From the NCBI GenBank assembly GCA_010015655.1, contig ML976678.1, positions 1 to 64,000 of the forward strand: 64,000 nt of DNA, read 5' to 3'. The notes under the pieces are model-generated. The model was not told where the DNA came from. It searched no databases and was given only the letters and a program-made list of their open reading frames with translations. The translations under genes were made by a program, and so were the position numbers. This DNA comes from Bimuria novae-zelandiae CBS 107.79. Taxonomy: Eukaryota; Ascomycota; Dothideomycetes; Pleosporales; Didymosphaeriaceae. Within the stretch, counting starts at the first letter, position 1; each line of letters opens with the position of its first letter. Below are positions 20,238 through 33,549 of the stretch, one piece after another.

Positions 20238-22083
20238 ACGTGGTTCACCACCGAGCGGGCCAACCCCACCGAGCGGGCCACTTTTTAAAAGTTAGTCTAT
20301 TGCGAAGCGCCTCCTACAACACTACTATAATTTATTATAATTCGCAGAATATAGAAATACTATTCAGACTTATCGCTATTAGATGCATCTATAATTTCTA
20401 CTGCGTAAGTGCGAGCGTTATGGCCAGCTTCGCCGCAACGTCCGCAGCGCCTCTGCCCACGCACCCTCTTTACAGACTCTTCACCCTCCTTTTGCCCACT
20501 ACTTCCTTTTCAGCTATTAAATTAACTACCTCTCTTACTATAAGTGTCTTAGCTGCCTAAATATACTTCCTCTTTTAACTTTTTACCTTTATTACTATCT
20601 CTACTATTTTGCGAAGCCCTACTATTTCCTGTTATATTAATACTGTTTCGTGCCCTATTAATGCAACACCTTTATTAAGCTACTTAATAGCTCTAAAAAG
20701 CGGAGAAACTAGTAAATCTCTATACTTCTATACACGCTTATAAACTAGCGTTAACTAAGCCTCTATCTCGCGGAGGTTACTTAGTATTTTTAATTCCTAT
20801 AGGGTATCCTTTGCGTTAGGTAGAGTTAGCGTACAAAGAACCACATTAAGTCTTAATAATACCGCCTTTAGGTTATGTAAGACTAATCTAGCGCCTTTAA
20901 AGCCTGCGCAGATATTTGCCTTTGTTATTACTTTTTTAAAAGCTACTTTAAAGGCTAGTAGAAAGGCCTTCTTCTTAATCTACTTAGTGCTATACCGTAC
21001 TAAGCTACTAATCTTATTACTATACGCCCGCTTTAAAGGCGAAAAACAATCCACATTAAGTGGCTACAAGAGGTGTGATAAGTGTGGAGGTATATAGAGA
21101 ATAATAATCTTCTGTTCCTTATAGTATTTATAGAATTCGTGTGAGCAGTAGCTCTTGTAACTATCTATAATTAGTAGCTAGTGTGCACCCAAACTACGCG
21201 CCTTAGTATAGGTATTAAAGTACCTTAGCTAGGTAAGGCTAAGCTTATTTAACGTCTAGCTATTAGGACTAACTTTAATAACCTAGTCTTAGGGTAGATT
21301 ATAAAACTAGGACGTGATTAGAACCTTACTAGGGATGATAAGAAAGGGTGGCAGAGCCTAGCCTTTAGCGCTAACACCCTAGATATTAGTAACTTACCTA
21401 TAGTTACTAGGTTAAATCTTCTTTAGGTTACTTCGCTTCTTAGAGCCTGTAAAGACTATCTAACCCTATATTACCCCTATTATAAAGCCTGTCTCGTCGA
21501 AGTTGTACGTGTCGTTATCAGCGATACCGTACTTAGCCTTAGTATTAGTAACTAGCTTAAACTAGGGCGTTATAATACGTAGATCTTCGTTTAGGGCTCG
21601 CTAATAATTATATAGATAGCTCTTTTAAAGCTTAATTTCTAGCGTACGCGTCTTAAGCCTATCTATCTAGTACTTACTAATAGGCTATTCACCGCGCTTA
21701 GTAAGTGGATTATTAGCTATATCTTAGACTATATCCCTTGTTGCACCTATTCCTCGCTAGTTAAGCTTAAGTATATATTAGACTAGAGCCTCCTCCTTTA
21801 GCTTAGTTAGCTTCTTTAAGTTAGGCTCGCGATCGCGTCGAGAGAGGGCTCCTTAGCGTTATTATTATACTATTATTTAAGGCACGCTAAAGGCTATAAT
21901 AACGCGTTTTTTACTCTTATCGCGATCTTTAATTATAGCTTAGATAGCAAGCTATAGTACGCTTTTAGTATAAGGTTGTTGCGCGTTATGTTGTGATGAC
22001 ATTATAGTATAAGCTGGAGGTGGGCTGCATTTAGCAAAGTTGGCCCGCTCGGTGGGGTTGGCCCGCTCGGTGGTGAACCACGT
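20238..22083 (-). mobile_element. pogo/Fot1-type DNA transposon nested in a Gypsy LTR
   Basis: 1,846 bp with inverted ends ACGTGGTTCACCACCGAGCG... Each end carries two copies of ACCGAGCGGGCCA 18 bp apart. TA lies directly outside both ends (20236-20237 and 22084-22085) and removal of the element restores a continuous LTR. A transposase is readable on the minus strand but is full of stops. The length is close to what I remember for the Molly and Pixie elements of Parastagonospora nodorum; identity with either cannot be checked here. Confidence 0.92.
20370..21900 (-). pseudogene. inactivated pogo/Fot1-type transposase
   Basis: On the minus strand, around 21180-21000, the frame reads LLIIDSYKSYCSHEFYKYY, then IPPHLSHLL, a stop in place of Gln, and PLNVDCFSPLKRAY, the DDE core of pogo/Fot1 transposases with the usual QPLD-G altered to a stop, Asn and Asp. 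At the C-terminus (20447-20400) a zinc knuckle CGRCGEAGHNARTY has its last Cys changed to Tyr. That TGC-to-TAC change is a C-to-T at CpA on the plus strand, the RIP context. End points are approximate. Confidence 0.85.
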
Positions 22084-22085
22084 TA

Positions 22086-22501
22086 ATAATAAAATTAATT
22101 ATAAATAATCTAATGCTATAATAAACTATAAAATAACTAACTAGGAGATTTACTAATCTATTATAAGAGATATACTCGTAGTGTTAATAAGTTAACTTTA
22201 AAGAGTAGGAAAAGTATAAAAAAATTATTAAACTATATACTATTTACCTTAGTCCTTACTATTATTAAAATTATTATTATAGTCCTACTAAGGTCTTCCT
22301 CTTAGAAGTAGTCCCTAGGACTTACTATAGTCCTAGCCCTTCTACAGGACTTCTTACCTATATAGGACTATATTACGTAATTGCTAACCTAAGCTACCCC
22401 GCGCCTTTATATATTCCTTTAATATAGTTATTTTACTAATAATAACTTTTTTAGCGTAATTATTTAGTTTCTTTATTTTTATAAGATTTGTAATTGTAAT
22501 A
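22086..22501 (-). repeat. Gypsy LTR, left copy, inner part
   Basis: Continuation of the LTR interrupted at 20237. It aligns with 28300-28714 and ends GTAATTGTAATA, the decayed form of the GTAACA terminus. Confidence 0.85.
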
Positions 22502-25500
22502 CTATCCCCCCTTTTAAGGCTATTATTTTAATACCTTATTTTATTATATTACTATAATATTAGCGCATAAGTTTTCAATTTTATAAAAGTATATATTTTT
22601 ACGTTCTAAAGTAAGTCATAGCCTCCTTTTAATTTTTCTTATTTTACTAACTATGCTAAAAGCTTCTTATTTATCCGTTGCCACTCGTCGTGCCCGTGTA
22701 AAGAAGGTAGAATCTTAAGGTCTAGAAATAATATCTAGTTATAAGCCTTATTAAAGAATAAAGCTATAGTACTTTATAGATGCTGCGTTTAGGGAGTGTA
22801 TAAATTATATTTCCGTTTATACTCCGTGCAGTTTATAGGTTTCTAAAAAAATAAAGAATATGTTTAAAAAGAGAAGAGCAAAAACCGTTTAAAATTACTT
22901 ATAGTTAAAGAATATTAAATTTTAGTCACTAAAATGTTAGCTTGCCTAGCCTTGGTAACCACCTGTCTTCGTTACAAACTAGCTAAGATAAAAGAAAAGA
23001 AATATAGCTATCCTTAGAGTAATCTTTATATTATTAATACAATAGAAGCTTTAGAGAGACAGAAGAAGGATCTAAAGAGTATAATTACTATTAATAATTA
23101 TAAACCTTTACAGCCCGCACCTCTAGGGGCTAACGTAAGTTAGTTATAGGCTAAATTTTCTTTTTTTTAGTTTTAACTTTTTCTTATCTTTCAATGTTTC
23201 CTCCTTTCTTACTAATATTTCGTCTAAGGGTGTTATTAGTACTAAACTATTACTAATCACTTATAGTTTATAAGATTCTCCCTTAGTTCTTACGTGTTAT
23301 ATCATTCTAGTCTTCCTTTCTATTTAACTAAGTATTTAGGTTAATCCTAGATTATCTTTAGGTTACTAATTTCTTTAACCTTGTATTTATTACCTTTTAA
23401 ATCTAACTAGATCTTAATCGGAGCGTCTTAGAATGCTAGTTTTAAAAGTAATTTATAAAATATAGGATATAATTTGTACCTAGTAGTAGAAGTAACTTAG
23501 TTATAACTAGTCCCTTAGTCTCTTGTACCTTAAAAGGGCCCACTTAAAGGTAATTTAGTTTTCTACTAGGTTATTTTATTCTTAAATATTTTTATAATAG
23601 GAAAACTTTATACTACTTTTTAAAGGTTAGTTTTTTAATCCATTAATTATTTGTGTTCTTAAATACTCTAAAGGCCCTTTAAATAATTTATTTTTATAGG
23701 ACTTTATAAAGTTTCTTTATTTTTTAAGCCTTATTTTAGACATTTATAGAAGTGCTTTCCACGTATTTTAGATTCTAATAAGTAATTAGCTTATATCTAT
23801 ATTTTGCATAGTATAGGGAGTACCGTGTTATACCTAACCTTGCGCTATTATACGCTAGCTAGGCTATTAGTAGTAGCTTTACTTAATTATCTTATGACTT
23901 ATTAACGTAGAACTATAAATACTACTATAGAGGCTAATTCGTACGTTCTATTTATTTATTAATCTAGAGATAGAAACTCGTCGAGAGCTTCCTATTAATA
24001 CCTAGAGTCGCTATAAAGGTGTCTTAATACTTAAACGTAAAGAGCTTATTTTTATCTATAATAAACTCTTCTAGTAGCCTATATTTTGTAAATACAGCGT
24101 TATCTATCTCATAGGCTAGTTCTTTTACTATTATAAATTCTTCTATAGGCCTAATCTTAATTAGCTTAGTTAAGTAATTAACTATTACTATAATAGTGTC
24201 GCATATCTGCTTTATTCCTAGTTTTAGTAACTTTAGAAGCTTTACTATAAAGTCTATTATTATACTCTACCATAGTCTTTTAGCTACTTATAGTAATTAT
24301 AATAGTCCGTAAGGCTTATATTTCTTCAGCTTATTTATGTAGCATGCTAAATAGTTACTTATAACTTAAGTTACTCTCTTAAGTCTAAAAATAGTATATT
24401 TATTCACGATTTAATACGTTGTTTCTTTAATACCTAGATATTTCTATTCTTATAATTTATGTAATTTTCTGATTAAGATTTCTTTATATCTTAGTTTTAT
24501 AAGGATACTATAGTTGTAATCTTGTCTTATTTTATTAAGTTTATATTAGAAGAGGTCGTACTCTTCTCGTTAATTTATAGTAAGTTATCTATAGTCGTAA
24601 AGATCTTATACTATTAGTTTAGTGTATCTTAGGCTAGCGACGTGGACCTTAATTATTAACTAATTATATTTTATAGTTTTATTACTTATTGCTTGTAGCT
24701 CTACGTTGTATAGATCTAGTTTATCCTTAGTAAGGTCTAATCTTTTACTTAGGGCGTCTGCTACGCCATTAAGTATTCCTAAATAATAGTATAATATAAA
24801 GTTAAAATTCTCTAGAAATTTTACCTATTATACCTATTATGAGTTAAGCTTCTTATAGTCTATTTACGCTTTTATTTTAAAGCGTGCTCTAGTAAGCTAA
24901 GCTTCTTATTATTTAATAGCGTCTACTATACTAAGTAGTTCTTTATTATAAACGTTACAGTTATGTTATGCTCCTAAAAACTTTTATAAATAAAAGAAAA
25001 TTAGTCGTTATTTCTTATTATTACTTTATTATACAAGTATTGCTCCTAACGCGTAATCTAATACGTTTATTTCTACTTTTATAGGTTTCTCTCGGTCGTG
25101 TATTTAAAGGAAAAGTTCTATCAGGAACTTTCTCTCTAATTCTCTAAATACCTCTAATAGTTTTCTAATAAGGGGCCAGGTGTTTTCACTATCTTCTTTC
25201 TTTATAAGATTTATTAATAGTACGGTGGTCTTAGAGTAGTCCTTAATAAACTTTTAGTAGAAGTTAGTAAATCCTAGGAAAGACTAAATATCCTTTACTA
25301 ACTTAAAAACTAGTTATTCCTAAATAGTAGCTATTTTTTTAAGATTTATATTTACACTTTCCCTTAAGATAATACATCCTACATACTTTATTTCTATAAC
25401 GTAAAATTTACATTTTTCTATATAAAAAAGTAATTAATACTTTTTTATTTTTATATATACTTTCTTTACGTATTCTACATGCTCCTTAAGCGTCCAAGTA

Positions 25501-28198
25501 GAATAAGTAAGTACATTATCGAGGTAAGATATATAGAATACATCTAGATATTCGTGCAGTACTTTATTAATTAGCGTCTAAAATATTATAGACGCGTTTA
25601 TTAGTCTAAAGGAAATTACTTAATACTTATATAGGCTCTATTAGGTCTTAAAAGCAGTCTTCTATTCGTGTCCTTTAGCTATTTATATACAGTAATAACT
25701 ATTACACATATTAAACTTTGTAAACTACTTAGCTCCTTAAAGCCTATGTATTAGCGCTACAATTCAGAGTAGTAGGTACTAGGGTTTAATTATAGCCTTA
25801 TTTAGCTATCTATAATTCATATAAAGTTGTAGCTTACTACTCTTCTTAGGTACCTAAAGTATAGGAAAAGTCCCTGGGCTTTAACTTTTTTAAATATACC
25901 GTTTTGCTAGGGTTTTCCTTAAGTAATCCTATACTTCCATTTTTTAGTTAATAGATATTAGTTATAATTCTTCTAGACGAATTTTATGCCGTCTACTAAA
26001 AGTATCTTGTAATTATATTTTTAGTATTCTGGTAGTTCTTCACCTTTAATTTCTTGAAAGAGTTCTACATATTTCTAACATTTTAGTAGAATATTATTAA
26101 CATTGGCCTCTACTTTAAGGTCTTTTATTTAGTAGCGCCCTAGTTTTCTAACTTATTATTAGCCTGTTTAGTAGGGTCCTAGGAAGTCTTTACTTCCTTA
26201 GTCTTGATTTATATAGTTTTATTTATCTTAGTTTTAGTCTTTTTCTATTATATTTCGCAATGCGCTTTATAGGGGCTCCGAGTATTTTTTTATTTTTAGG
26301 GCCTTTTCTTTCTCTTAGGATTTCCCTGGTTATCTATATCCTGTAACTAGTCACTTTTAAGATTTTATATCTTAACCCAGTAGTGTTATTTCTAGTACTA
26401 TTATTTATTCTTTTTAATATAAGTATTCTAGGCAATCCCTATTACAGCGTAGCTATTTATTCCATTATAGGTAATCGGGACTTGTGTCCTTTGCCTATTA
26501 CTTTCTTATAATTAATATGAATTTTAAGTTTATGCTTTTAAGATTGTAACGTTGAAAAAGAGTGTTGAGACAATCGTTATTTTAATTGAGAAGCTACTCT
26601 ATAGAGCTATATAGTGTGGATCACGTGTACCGACCGTACGTACGCGGGTGGCCTAAGCTCTATGTCCTAAAGTATCATAAAGATACTAGCCTATAAACTT
26701 TTTATATACTTCGTGCATTTAGTATTTATCGTTAAAGCACTTTTACTATTTAAATTCCTTATATTATCGTAACTATTTGTTAAGGAAATATTTATGGTAG
26801 TTTATCGTTAGTTTATAATTATTCATAAACTGATAGTTAAGGTCTCTTAGCGATATTACCACTTATATCTTTTTTATTTAATATAGTTAGCAGTTCATTT
26901 TATTATAAAGGAACTAGGCTACCCTCGTACATAATTCTTAAATTAATCTACTGTTCTAGTACTAGTATATTTCCTTAGTACTTCATCACACACTTATAAA
27001 TTCTTATAGATTTTAGCTTTTTAAGTTTAATCTTTTACGTATATTCCTAGGGTATATGTATCTGCCTATTGCATATCTATCACTTTCCTTCTAATAGCTA
27101 AAGAAAGATCTTATACTCTAATACTATCTTCTATTCTATTTCTTCTAGTATTTCTAGAATCTTAAGTTGTATATTAGAGGCTTTATTTTAATCTATTTGT
27201 AGTGAAATGGGTGTTAGTGCCTATAGTTTAACTATTACTACTTAAATAATTAAGCTTTCTTACTTTATCCCTTATTATTCTTTTAAAGATTTATTTAGAA
27301 GTAACCTTATTCTCTATATCCTGAGTAAGCTGTATTGTTAAAGTGTTATTTTTATTTGTTGTTAGATCGTTTAATATTATAGCCCTTTTACGACTTCCTT
27401 AGTTTCTATTCTTTAGCTTTATTACCTATTATGATGTCTCTATCGTGGTTCTTTTATAGTTTCTAGCTTTTTTTAATATTAGGTTAAATGCGGTTACCTT
27501 CTCGCTTTTTTAACTATTATTTATATAATTAATTATTAAGCTATATAGCTAGCTTTACGAGTTTTTCTAGGTTATCTACCTTATTATAATAGGTAAGCTT
27601 GTCCTTAACGCTTTTCTTTAGCCTGTTATAGTAAGCTACTTAATGTGCGGTATTGTATTAATTAATTTTATCTTATAAGCGTCTAAACTTAGCTATATAA
27701 ACTCTAACTAATTTAGTTTATTTAACCCTCTATGTTTTGAGTTTAGTTTATTATTCCTTATTAATATTTTTGAATATATTTTAGACCTATTGCTTAAAAG
27801 ATACCAAGTCTTCAAATACCTTCTTAGTTTTATTAATGCATTTTAGGATGTTATCTTTGTTTTCTAGATAGTTTTTAGTATGGTATTAAAGCTACTTATC
27901 TACCTTACTTTTTATATACATGCTTAATACTAGGATTTTAGACTACTTAGTCCTACTTACTTACTTTTATAAATTTTAAGAATCTTAAAGGATATCCTTC
28001 CTATGGTTATAGTAGCTAGGACGAAAGCTATTAGGTCTACTAACTATCCCTTAAGCTATTATATTTCATTAACTTAATTAGTAAGTAGTATTATTAGGTT
28101 TATAATTAGCTTAAAAGTACTATTTTATATTAGGACCCTTCAGCGTATAGTACTTAATAGTATTATTATATTATCTTAGACCTTTAGGTAGTTAAAGT
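22502..28198 (-). pseudogene. Gypsy gag-pol remnant with C-terminal chromodomain
   Basis: Read on the minus strand from right to left. The reverse transcriptase has the catalytic box YLDN (25512-25526), where the family has YLDD, a G-to-A change. Downstream is a connection segment FLGFTNFY and KFIKDYSKTTVLL (~25200-25310), and RNase H with EINVLDYALGAIL (~25045-25090). Integrase follows, then a chromodomain near 23290-23420 (KYKVKEI...KYLVK...KGRLE). Stops at Trp and Gln codons interrupt every domain. Chromodomains of this class target insertion to heterochromatin. Gag should lie between about 26600 and 28190 but is too decayed to delimit. Confidence 0.85.
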
Positions 28199-28714
28199 AT
28201 TATAAAGGGCTATACATACCTAAGTCTATTCTAGGTGAGCAGAAAATAGGTTAAACGTAAAGCTCCTTATAGATATTTAGCAGTTAAGATCTAGGAAGGA
28301 AAACATAGTAGGTTATAAATAATTTAATTCTATAATAAACTATAAAATAAGCAACTAGGAGATTTACTAATACATTATAAAAGATATACTAGTAGTATTA
28401 AAAGTTAACTATAAGGAATAGGAAAAGTACAAAGAGTATCCTAAACTGTATACAAGTTATCTTATTTCTTAATATCCTAGAATTATTTTAGTCTCTTAAA
28501 AGACTTACTCTTTAGCAGGATATTTTTCAGTTTTCTTACTAAGCTATTACCTTTTTAAGATTCTATCCTCCTAGCAGGATCTTAATTACGTAACTATTAA
28601 CCTAATCCTGTCTTGCCTACTAGCGTGCTAAGTCCTGTTAGTCCTTCTTCGTAGACCTTTATTATTCCGTAATTCACGGTCGCTATGCCGTCGTAATTCT
28701 TCGTAATTGTAACA
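28199..28714 (-). repeat. Gypsy LTR, right copy (5' LTR of the minus-strand element)
   Basis: 516 bp, from TATTATAAAGG (decayed TGTTACAAGG) to AATTGTAACA. Contains the better preserved segment CCGTAATTCACGGTCGC also found in the LTR at 48494. Confidence 0.88.
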
Positions 28715-31018
28715 CTAGACTACCTCTAAAATAACTTTAATATGTCGTAGTAGCACTACGCGCTACTTATAGATATAATAATATTACTAGTAGCGTAACT
28801 ATGTGAAAGAGGAAGGCAAACGTTTATATAACTAGAAAGAAAGAGGCTAACCTTAAGCTTACCATAAAGCTACGTAATAATAAAGTTATCATAACGCCTA
28901 GCGTATCCTTTAAAGTATTTAATAATTAAGAGATTAGTAACCTAGTAGGCTGTACAGTATTCAAGTTTAAATAATATAACTAAAATCTATAGAGTAAAAT
29001 TTATATATTTAAGTCACTTCTAGTGCGAGAAGGTAAAAGGAAGATAACTAAGCGTTATAAAAAAAACTCTATCTTAATATTTAAGAATACAAGGACTACA
29101 GTAAGAAAGCTATTTCAATATAATTTTTAACTATATAATAATATAACTAGCGTGTAATTATAGCCCTAGCGCCCAAACTCGTATAACGTAAGATAAATCT
29201 TAAGCTTCGCGACATAACGTAGGCATATTTATAGGTGTAAATAAATCTTAAGAGGACATTATTCGCATACCTCCCTACTAAGCTAGCATCGAGATATCTA
29301 GAAGGCACGCTGCTCCATATAATTGAGCTACTATATGGAATCGCGGAAGTAGTTGGGTTCTATTAGTAGATAATGTACCACAGACATCACTGTAAGGAAC
29401 TGGACATATCTACGTTAATATATTACCTATATTTATTAGTAACAAACGGTAACGTATATAAATTTAGTATTATTAATATATAGACTAATAATAGCCTTGT
29501 ACTTAAAATAGCCGCATTTTTAGCAAATAAGGTAAAAAGGCTTAAGAAGGCATAGTTTAAATTAAAGCTAAAAACTATACTAACGATAGACGCATAAATA
29601 GACTTTAATAGTTATATATACGTATAATAGATGCTAGTAACATAGATAATTATAAATAACACTAAACCTTAAATAAAAGAAATAAGAAAGAAAAAATTCA
29701 GTTTATCCGTGGTAGCTTAAGCGTAGTAACCTTTCGATAAGGATATTAAGGCGCTTAATAAGTGCCTTGAATAGTAGATAGAGAAGTTTAATGGTGGACT
29801 ACGCTATGTACCTGTTAACCTTATTAACGCTATGCTAATAGTATTCGTGAATAGCTCTTTTACTAATAATAAGGACTTTAGCTCGTAGCTAGGCTTTATA
29901 CTTATCCTTGTTAATACGTTTATAAATGTTAATAATATCTTTGTAATCTATAGCAACGTAATATACTATAGCTTAATAAAGTATAAACGTGTTATATAGA
30001 GCATACTAGCCTCTAAGATCTATAGCATAGTTAATGGATTTAATATAGGTATTATTATTACTAATACTTTATAAATAATTATAAAGTACTTTAGTCTGCC
30101 TATAGCTCCCTTAGTTATTTATACAGACTTATACTCCCTGTACGAGAACCTTATAAAACTTATTTTAACTAAGGAAAAGTGTTTTATAATTAATATTATA
30201 GCACTAGAAGTAAAGATAACTCTGTGAACACTTATACAAAGGTATTATTAAACTACGCTCTAGACTAATTAATTAATAGTATTAAAATAATAGTTGAAGT
30301 TAAAAGCTAGGTATAAAGACTTACGATTTTTACTTAGCGTATTTAAGTTTAGATGTTTAATCCTTTATATATATAATTAATATTAACAAAGAAAAGACTT
30401 CCAGTAATAAATAAATAATCTTATAGACCTTAGCCGTGTTAAAAAAAATACGTATATAAAGGAGTAAGCATTCTGTTAATAGTTATTAAGGTCTTTATAG
30501 TATTATAAAATACTACATATGTGGAGCGAGTCCTATATAGGACTAGCTTCTATACCCCGTGATGTACTTTGCTCCTTAGTAGATAGAATGAGGAAAATCT
30601 ATCTATTAACCGATATAACTTGTTATTAAGTATTTCCTTTTAGTACTAATGCAACAAGTCCTCCTAATGGAATACCTTATAAAGTAGTTTTAAGCTAGCT
30701 ATTATAATTTTTATTATAAAACTAATACTTGTTACTAAACTCAATATCCTAAATATTGGTGTTAGCCTTATAATATAGTATAGTAGCTATATTTTTTATA
30801 ACGCTTTTAGTTTTAGCCTTATTAATATTAAGCTTTGAATTAAATTAATTCTTAACCTACTAGACCGTAAAAGTATTACTTTTAAAAGTAGTATTCAAGG
30901 GTTCTTTATTAAAATAAACTAATAAAGGGGTGTGCTAGTCAGTGCGCCTAACTACTAACTTAGTTAACTTATATTTTTTTAATACTAAATAATATATATT
31001 CGTTAAAAATAGAGCTAT
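28715..31018 (+). pseudogene. Copia-type pol remnant (reverse transcriptase and RNase H)
   Basis: Plus-strand frame with many stops. 28860-29350 reads as a Copia reverse transcriptase N-terminal part (QEISNLVGCTVFKF, a decayed PLYGIAE segment near 29320). 29800-30230 reads as RNase H: VFVNSSFTNNKDFSS, SILASKIYSIVNGFNIG and LPIAPLVIYTDLYSLYENLIK. These match the corresponding parts of the Copia element at 52335-58516, so it is the same clade. Its 5' part is missing at the Gypsy boundary, and its 3' side is interrupted at 31019 by another Copia insertion. 30300-31018 is presumably its 3' end, but no LTR was identified. Confidence 0.75.
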
Positions 31019-31276
31019 TGCTAGATTATACTATTAGTAAGAGTACAATATCACTCTGATCCGTACTATAAGATAAGGTAATCTATTATAAGTCGGAACA
31101 GGATGAGATAATAGGTGTATAGCTTAGTAAGGTGCACCGCCACAGAATGTGGCTAGGGCACACTTATCTAAGGTATTTTACTACTTAGTAATCTAAAATA
31201 TAAAATTGTTAATTAACATGTTACCTTATTACTCTTTTTATTAGATATTTATTAGAAATTAATTTAAAATGCAATA
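31019..31276 (+). repeat. 5' LTR of outer Copia
   Basis: 258 bp. Same length as the partner at 41820-42077; differences are mostly C-to-T and G-to-A. Begins TGCTAG and ends TGCAATA, both decayed from TGTTAG and TCTAACA. Confidence 0.9.
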
Positions 31277-33549
31277 ATTAAGCTTCTTGGTACCTTAACT
31301 AACCTGTTATATAATGTCTTTATTTGCTTTAGGCTACACAACTGTAGTTACCTTATTTAATTATATAAACTAGTTTATATAATAATAATACCTGCGCGGG
31401 CGCGCTAACGGCCTTAAAGTGTAGTAATTTATTCACTTACTATTTAATTATAAGCTAATACTTAGGCTAAGATATTTAAATAAGCTGGAAATTAGCGACT
31501 ATAAAGCTATAATAGTAGTAAATAATTCTAAAGGAAGATTTATAACTACAGTAGTTTTAACTAGGTTACGCGATAATTAATGGGCTTTATAGTGCTAACC
31601 CTAATATTAAACGAAGTAAATTAGCTAATACAAATATCTAAACTAACCAAAAATAGTATAAAGAACTATGAGGACGTAAGAAGATAATATTAAGTACGCA
31701 TTAATTTATATAAAAATAATAAATAATACTATTAACGCTAGGAATATTATCTAAAATAGGTAGCTAAGCTAATACTTAACATAGTATTAGTGCATCTATA
31801 AACAAACTACTACATTCCTAAAAGGATACTAAAGTAGTAAAATACCTTCCTTATAAAAACTATAAGAGTAAAGTTACTGGATAAGAAAGATTGGGTATAA
31901 AGAAATGTATTAAGACACCCTTAAACTTTTAAAAACTATAAGTAGGTAGTTTATATAGCTATTAAAATATAAATAAGCTATAACTAAAGATAACACTTTT
32001 AAAACTAACAATATCAGTAGCTAGTGTAATATAAAATAAGACTTTATAAAGGCTATATAAGGAGTCCAAGACTTATAGGCGACTTTATATAAGCTAGGCC
32101 TATTATATAATAGGGATATTAAGCGACAAGATACTGTAAAACGCTTTTAAGAATATATAGTACCTTAGCACCCGATAAAGGACAAATAAAAGGACGCTTT
32201 TACTACTGTAGGGTTATCCCTCGCTAACGACAGTAAAGCCATCCAGACTATCAGTCGGGATGCCTACGAAGCAGATAACAGCGCATCACAATCTAAGAAG
32301 CATGTAAGAACCTCTATACGTATAAATAATAGGCAAAGAACTAAATTAAAGTGGTTAACTATAACTAGTAAGAACCTAATAGTAGCTAGGGGCTAAATGT
32401 GCCTTACTTATAGTTAACGCACATATAATTTAGCTAAGTACTAGTACAACTTTAAAGAATTATAACTAAAATACTTTATACTATAGAATTATAGTAGGGA
32501 CGCTATAACTTATTAGCTTAAGAATAAGTTAGAACTATAAAAGTAAGTTTAATTAGTAAAATAATTAAAAAAAATTATTAATACTAAAATAAAGTAATCC
32601 TCAACCATAACAATATAAATACCTAAACAGACATATAGTTACTAAAATTTCTATAAGCCTATATGTGACATCCTTCCATGTCAACCCAAATACGTACCTA
32701 TTATAATACTTAGCTATCCTTAATTTAGGTAGCACCTGTCATATCTTTAATAAGATTAATTATTTTATCTCCTATAGGACACCTCTGTCTAGGGACTTTA
32801 CGTAGGCAAGGAATAATTAGATATAGATAAAGGGATACGATAGTGTCTACCTTACTATAAGATCTATAGCGGGAAATAGAGTAATACGGCTTAATAATAT
32901 AACCTAGTATATTAATCTTCTCTATAACCCAGTGTCGTTCCGTCTAATTAGAAGACAAGGGTTTAAATAAGGCACTTAAGGCAACCTACCGACTATTAAG
33001 CAATAAGATAATACTATTATAACAAAACTTAAGGAGATATATGGATAATAGGTACTAAAGTATAAAACTAAGCCTTATACTATTTTAGATAGTAAACGCG
33101 CCACGCAGATATTAAATAAATAAATAATATATTAAAGGTAGTTATAAGGCAACATACTTATATAGCACTAACGTATAGGTTACTTAAGGCTAAGGGTACT
33201 TAAACACACAGTAAGTTAATATGAAAGAGTTTAAATTAAATAAATCTTAATTACTAAGTATACACCCTATATTAAATTAAAGCTTAAGTAATAGATCTGT
33301 TATATACCTTAAAATATCTTTAACTATAAACTAAGCAAACAAATTACTATTTATTTCTATAATTATAAAAATAAATAGTATAAATAACTAAAGTTAGATG
33401 CTTTACACTAATTAGTTTTTAAAAATCCTATAAGACTTCTACTTTACGATAATCTATATAGCTACTATAATTATTAAGATACTAAACAAACTAGATACTT
33501 TCGTTAAAACTTAATATAATATTACCATAAAAGTAATTAAAACTAATAA
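31277..33549 (+). pseudogene. outer Copia, 5' half of interior (gag and protease/integrase region)
   Basis: Very AT-rich plus-strand remnant between the 5' LTR and the nested element. Position implies gag and the start of pol, but stops are too frequent to place domains. A slightly GC-richer piece at 32240-32310 is the only better preserved part. Confidence 0.45.

Larger units (their letters stand above)
20137..28714 (-). mobile_element. chromodomain Gypsy LTR retrotransposon, RIP-inactivated
   Basis: Two LTRs of 517 and 516 bp (20137-20237 plus 22086-22501, and 28199-28714) bound a 5.7-kb interior read on the minus strand. The LTR ends are TGTTAC...GTAACA, decayed to TATTAT and GTAATA in places. 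The left LTR is split by the pogo-type element at 20238-22083. A related element lies in the opposite orientation at 48494-62117. The bases outside the two LTRs (TTATT and CTAGA) do not match, so no target duplication survives or the copy is a recombinant. Confidence 0.88.

Noticed and set aside
20238..22083. Naming the element as Molly or Pixie
   Set aside because: Only length and superfamily agree with memory; no reference sequence was available to compare.
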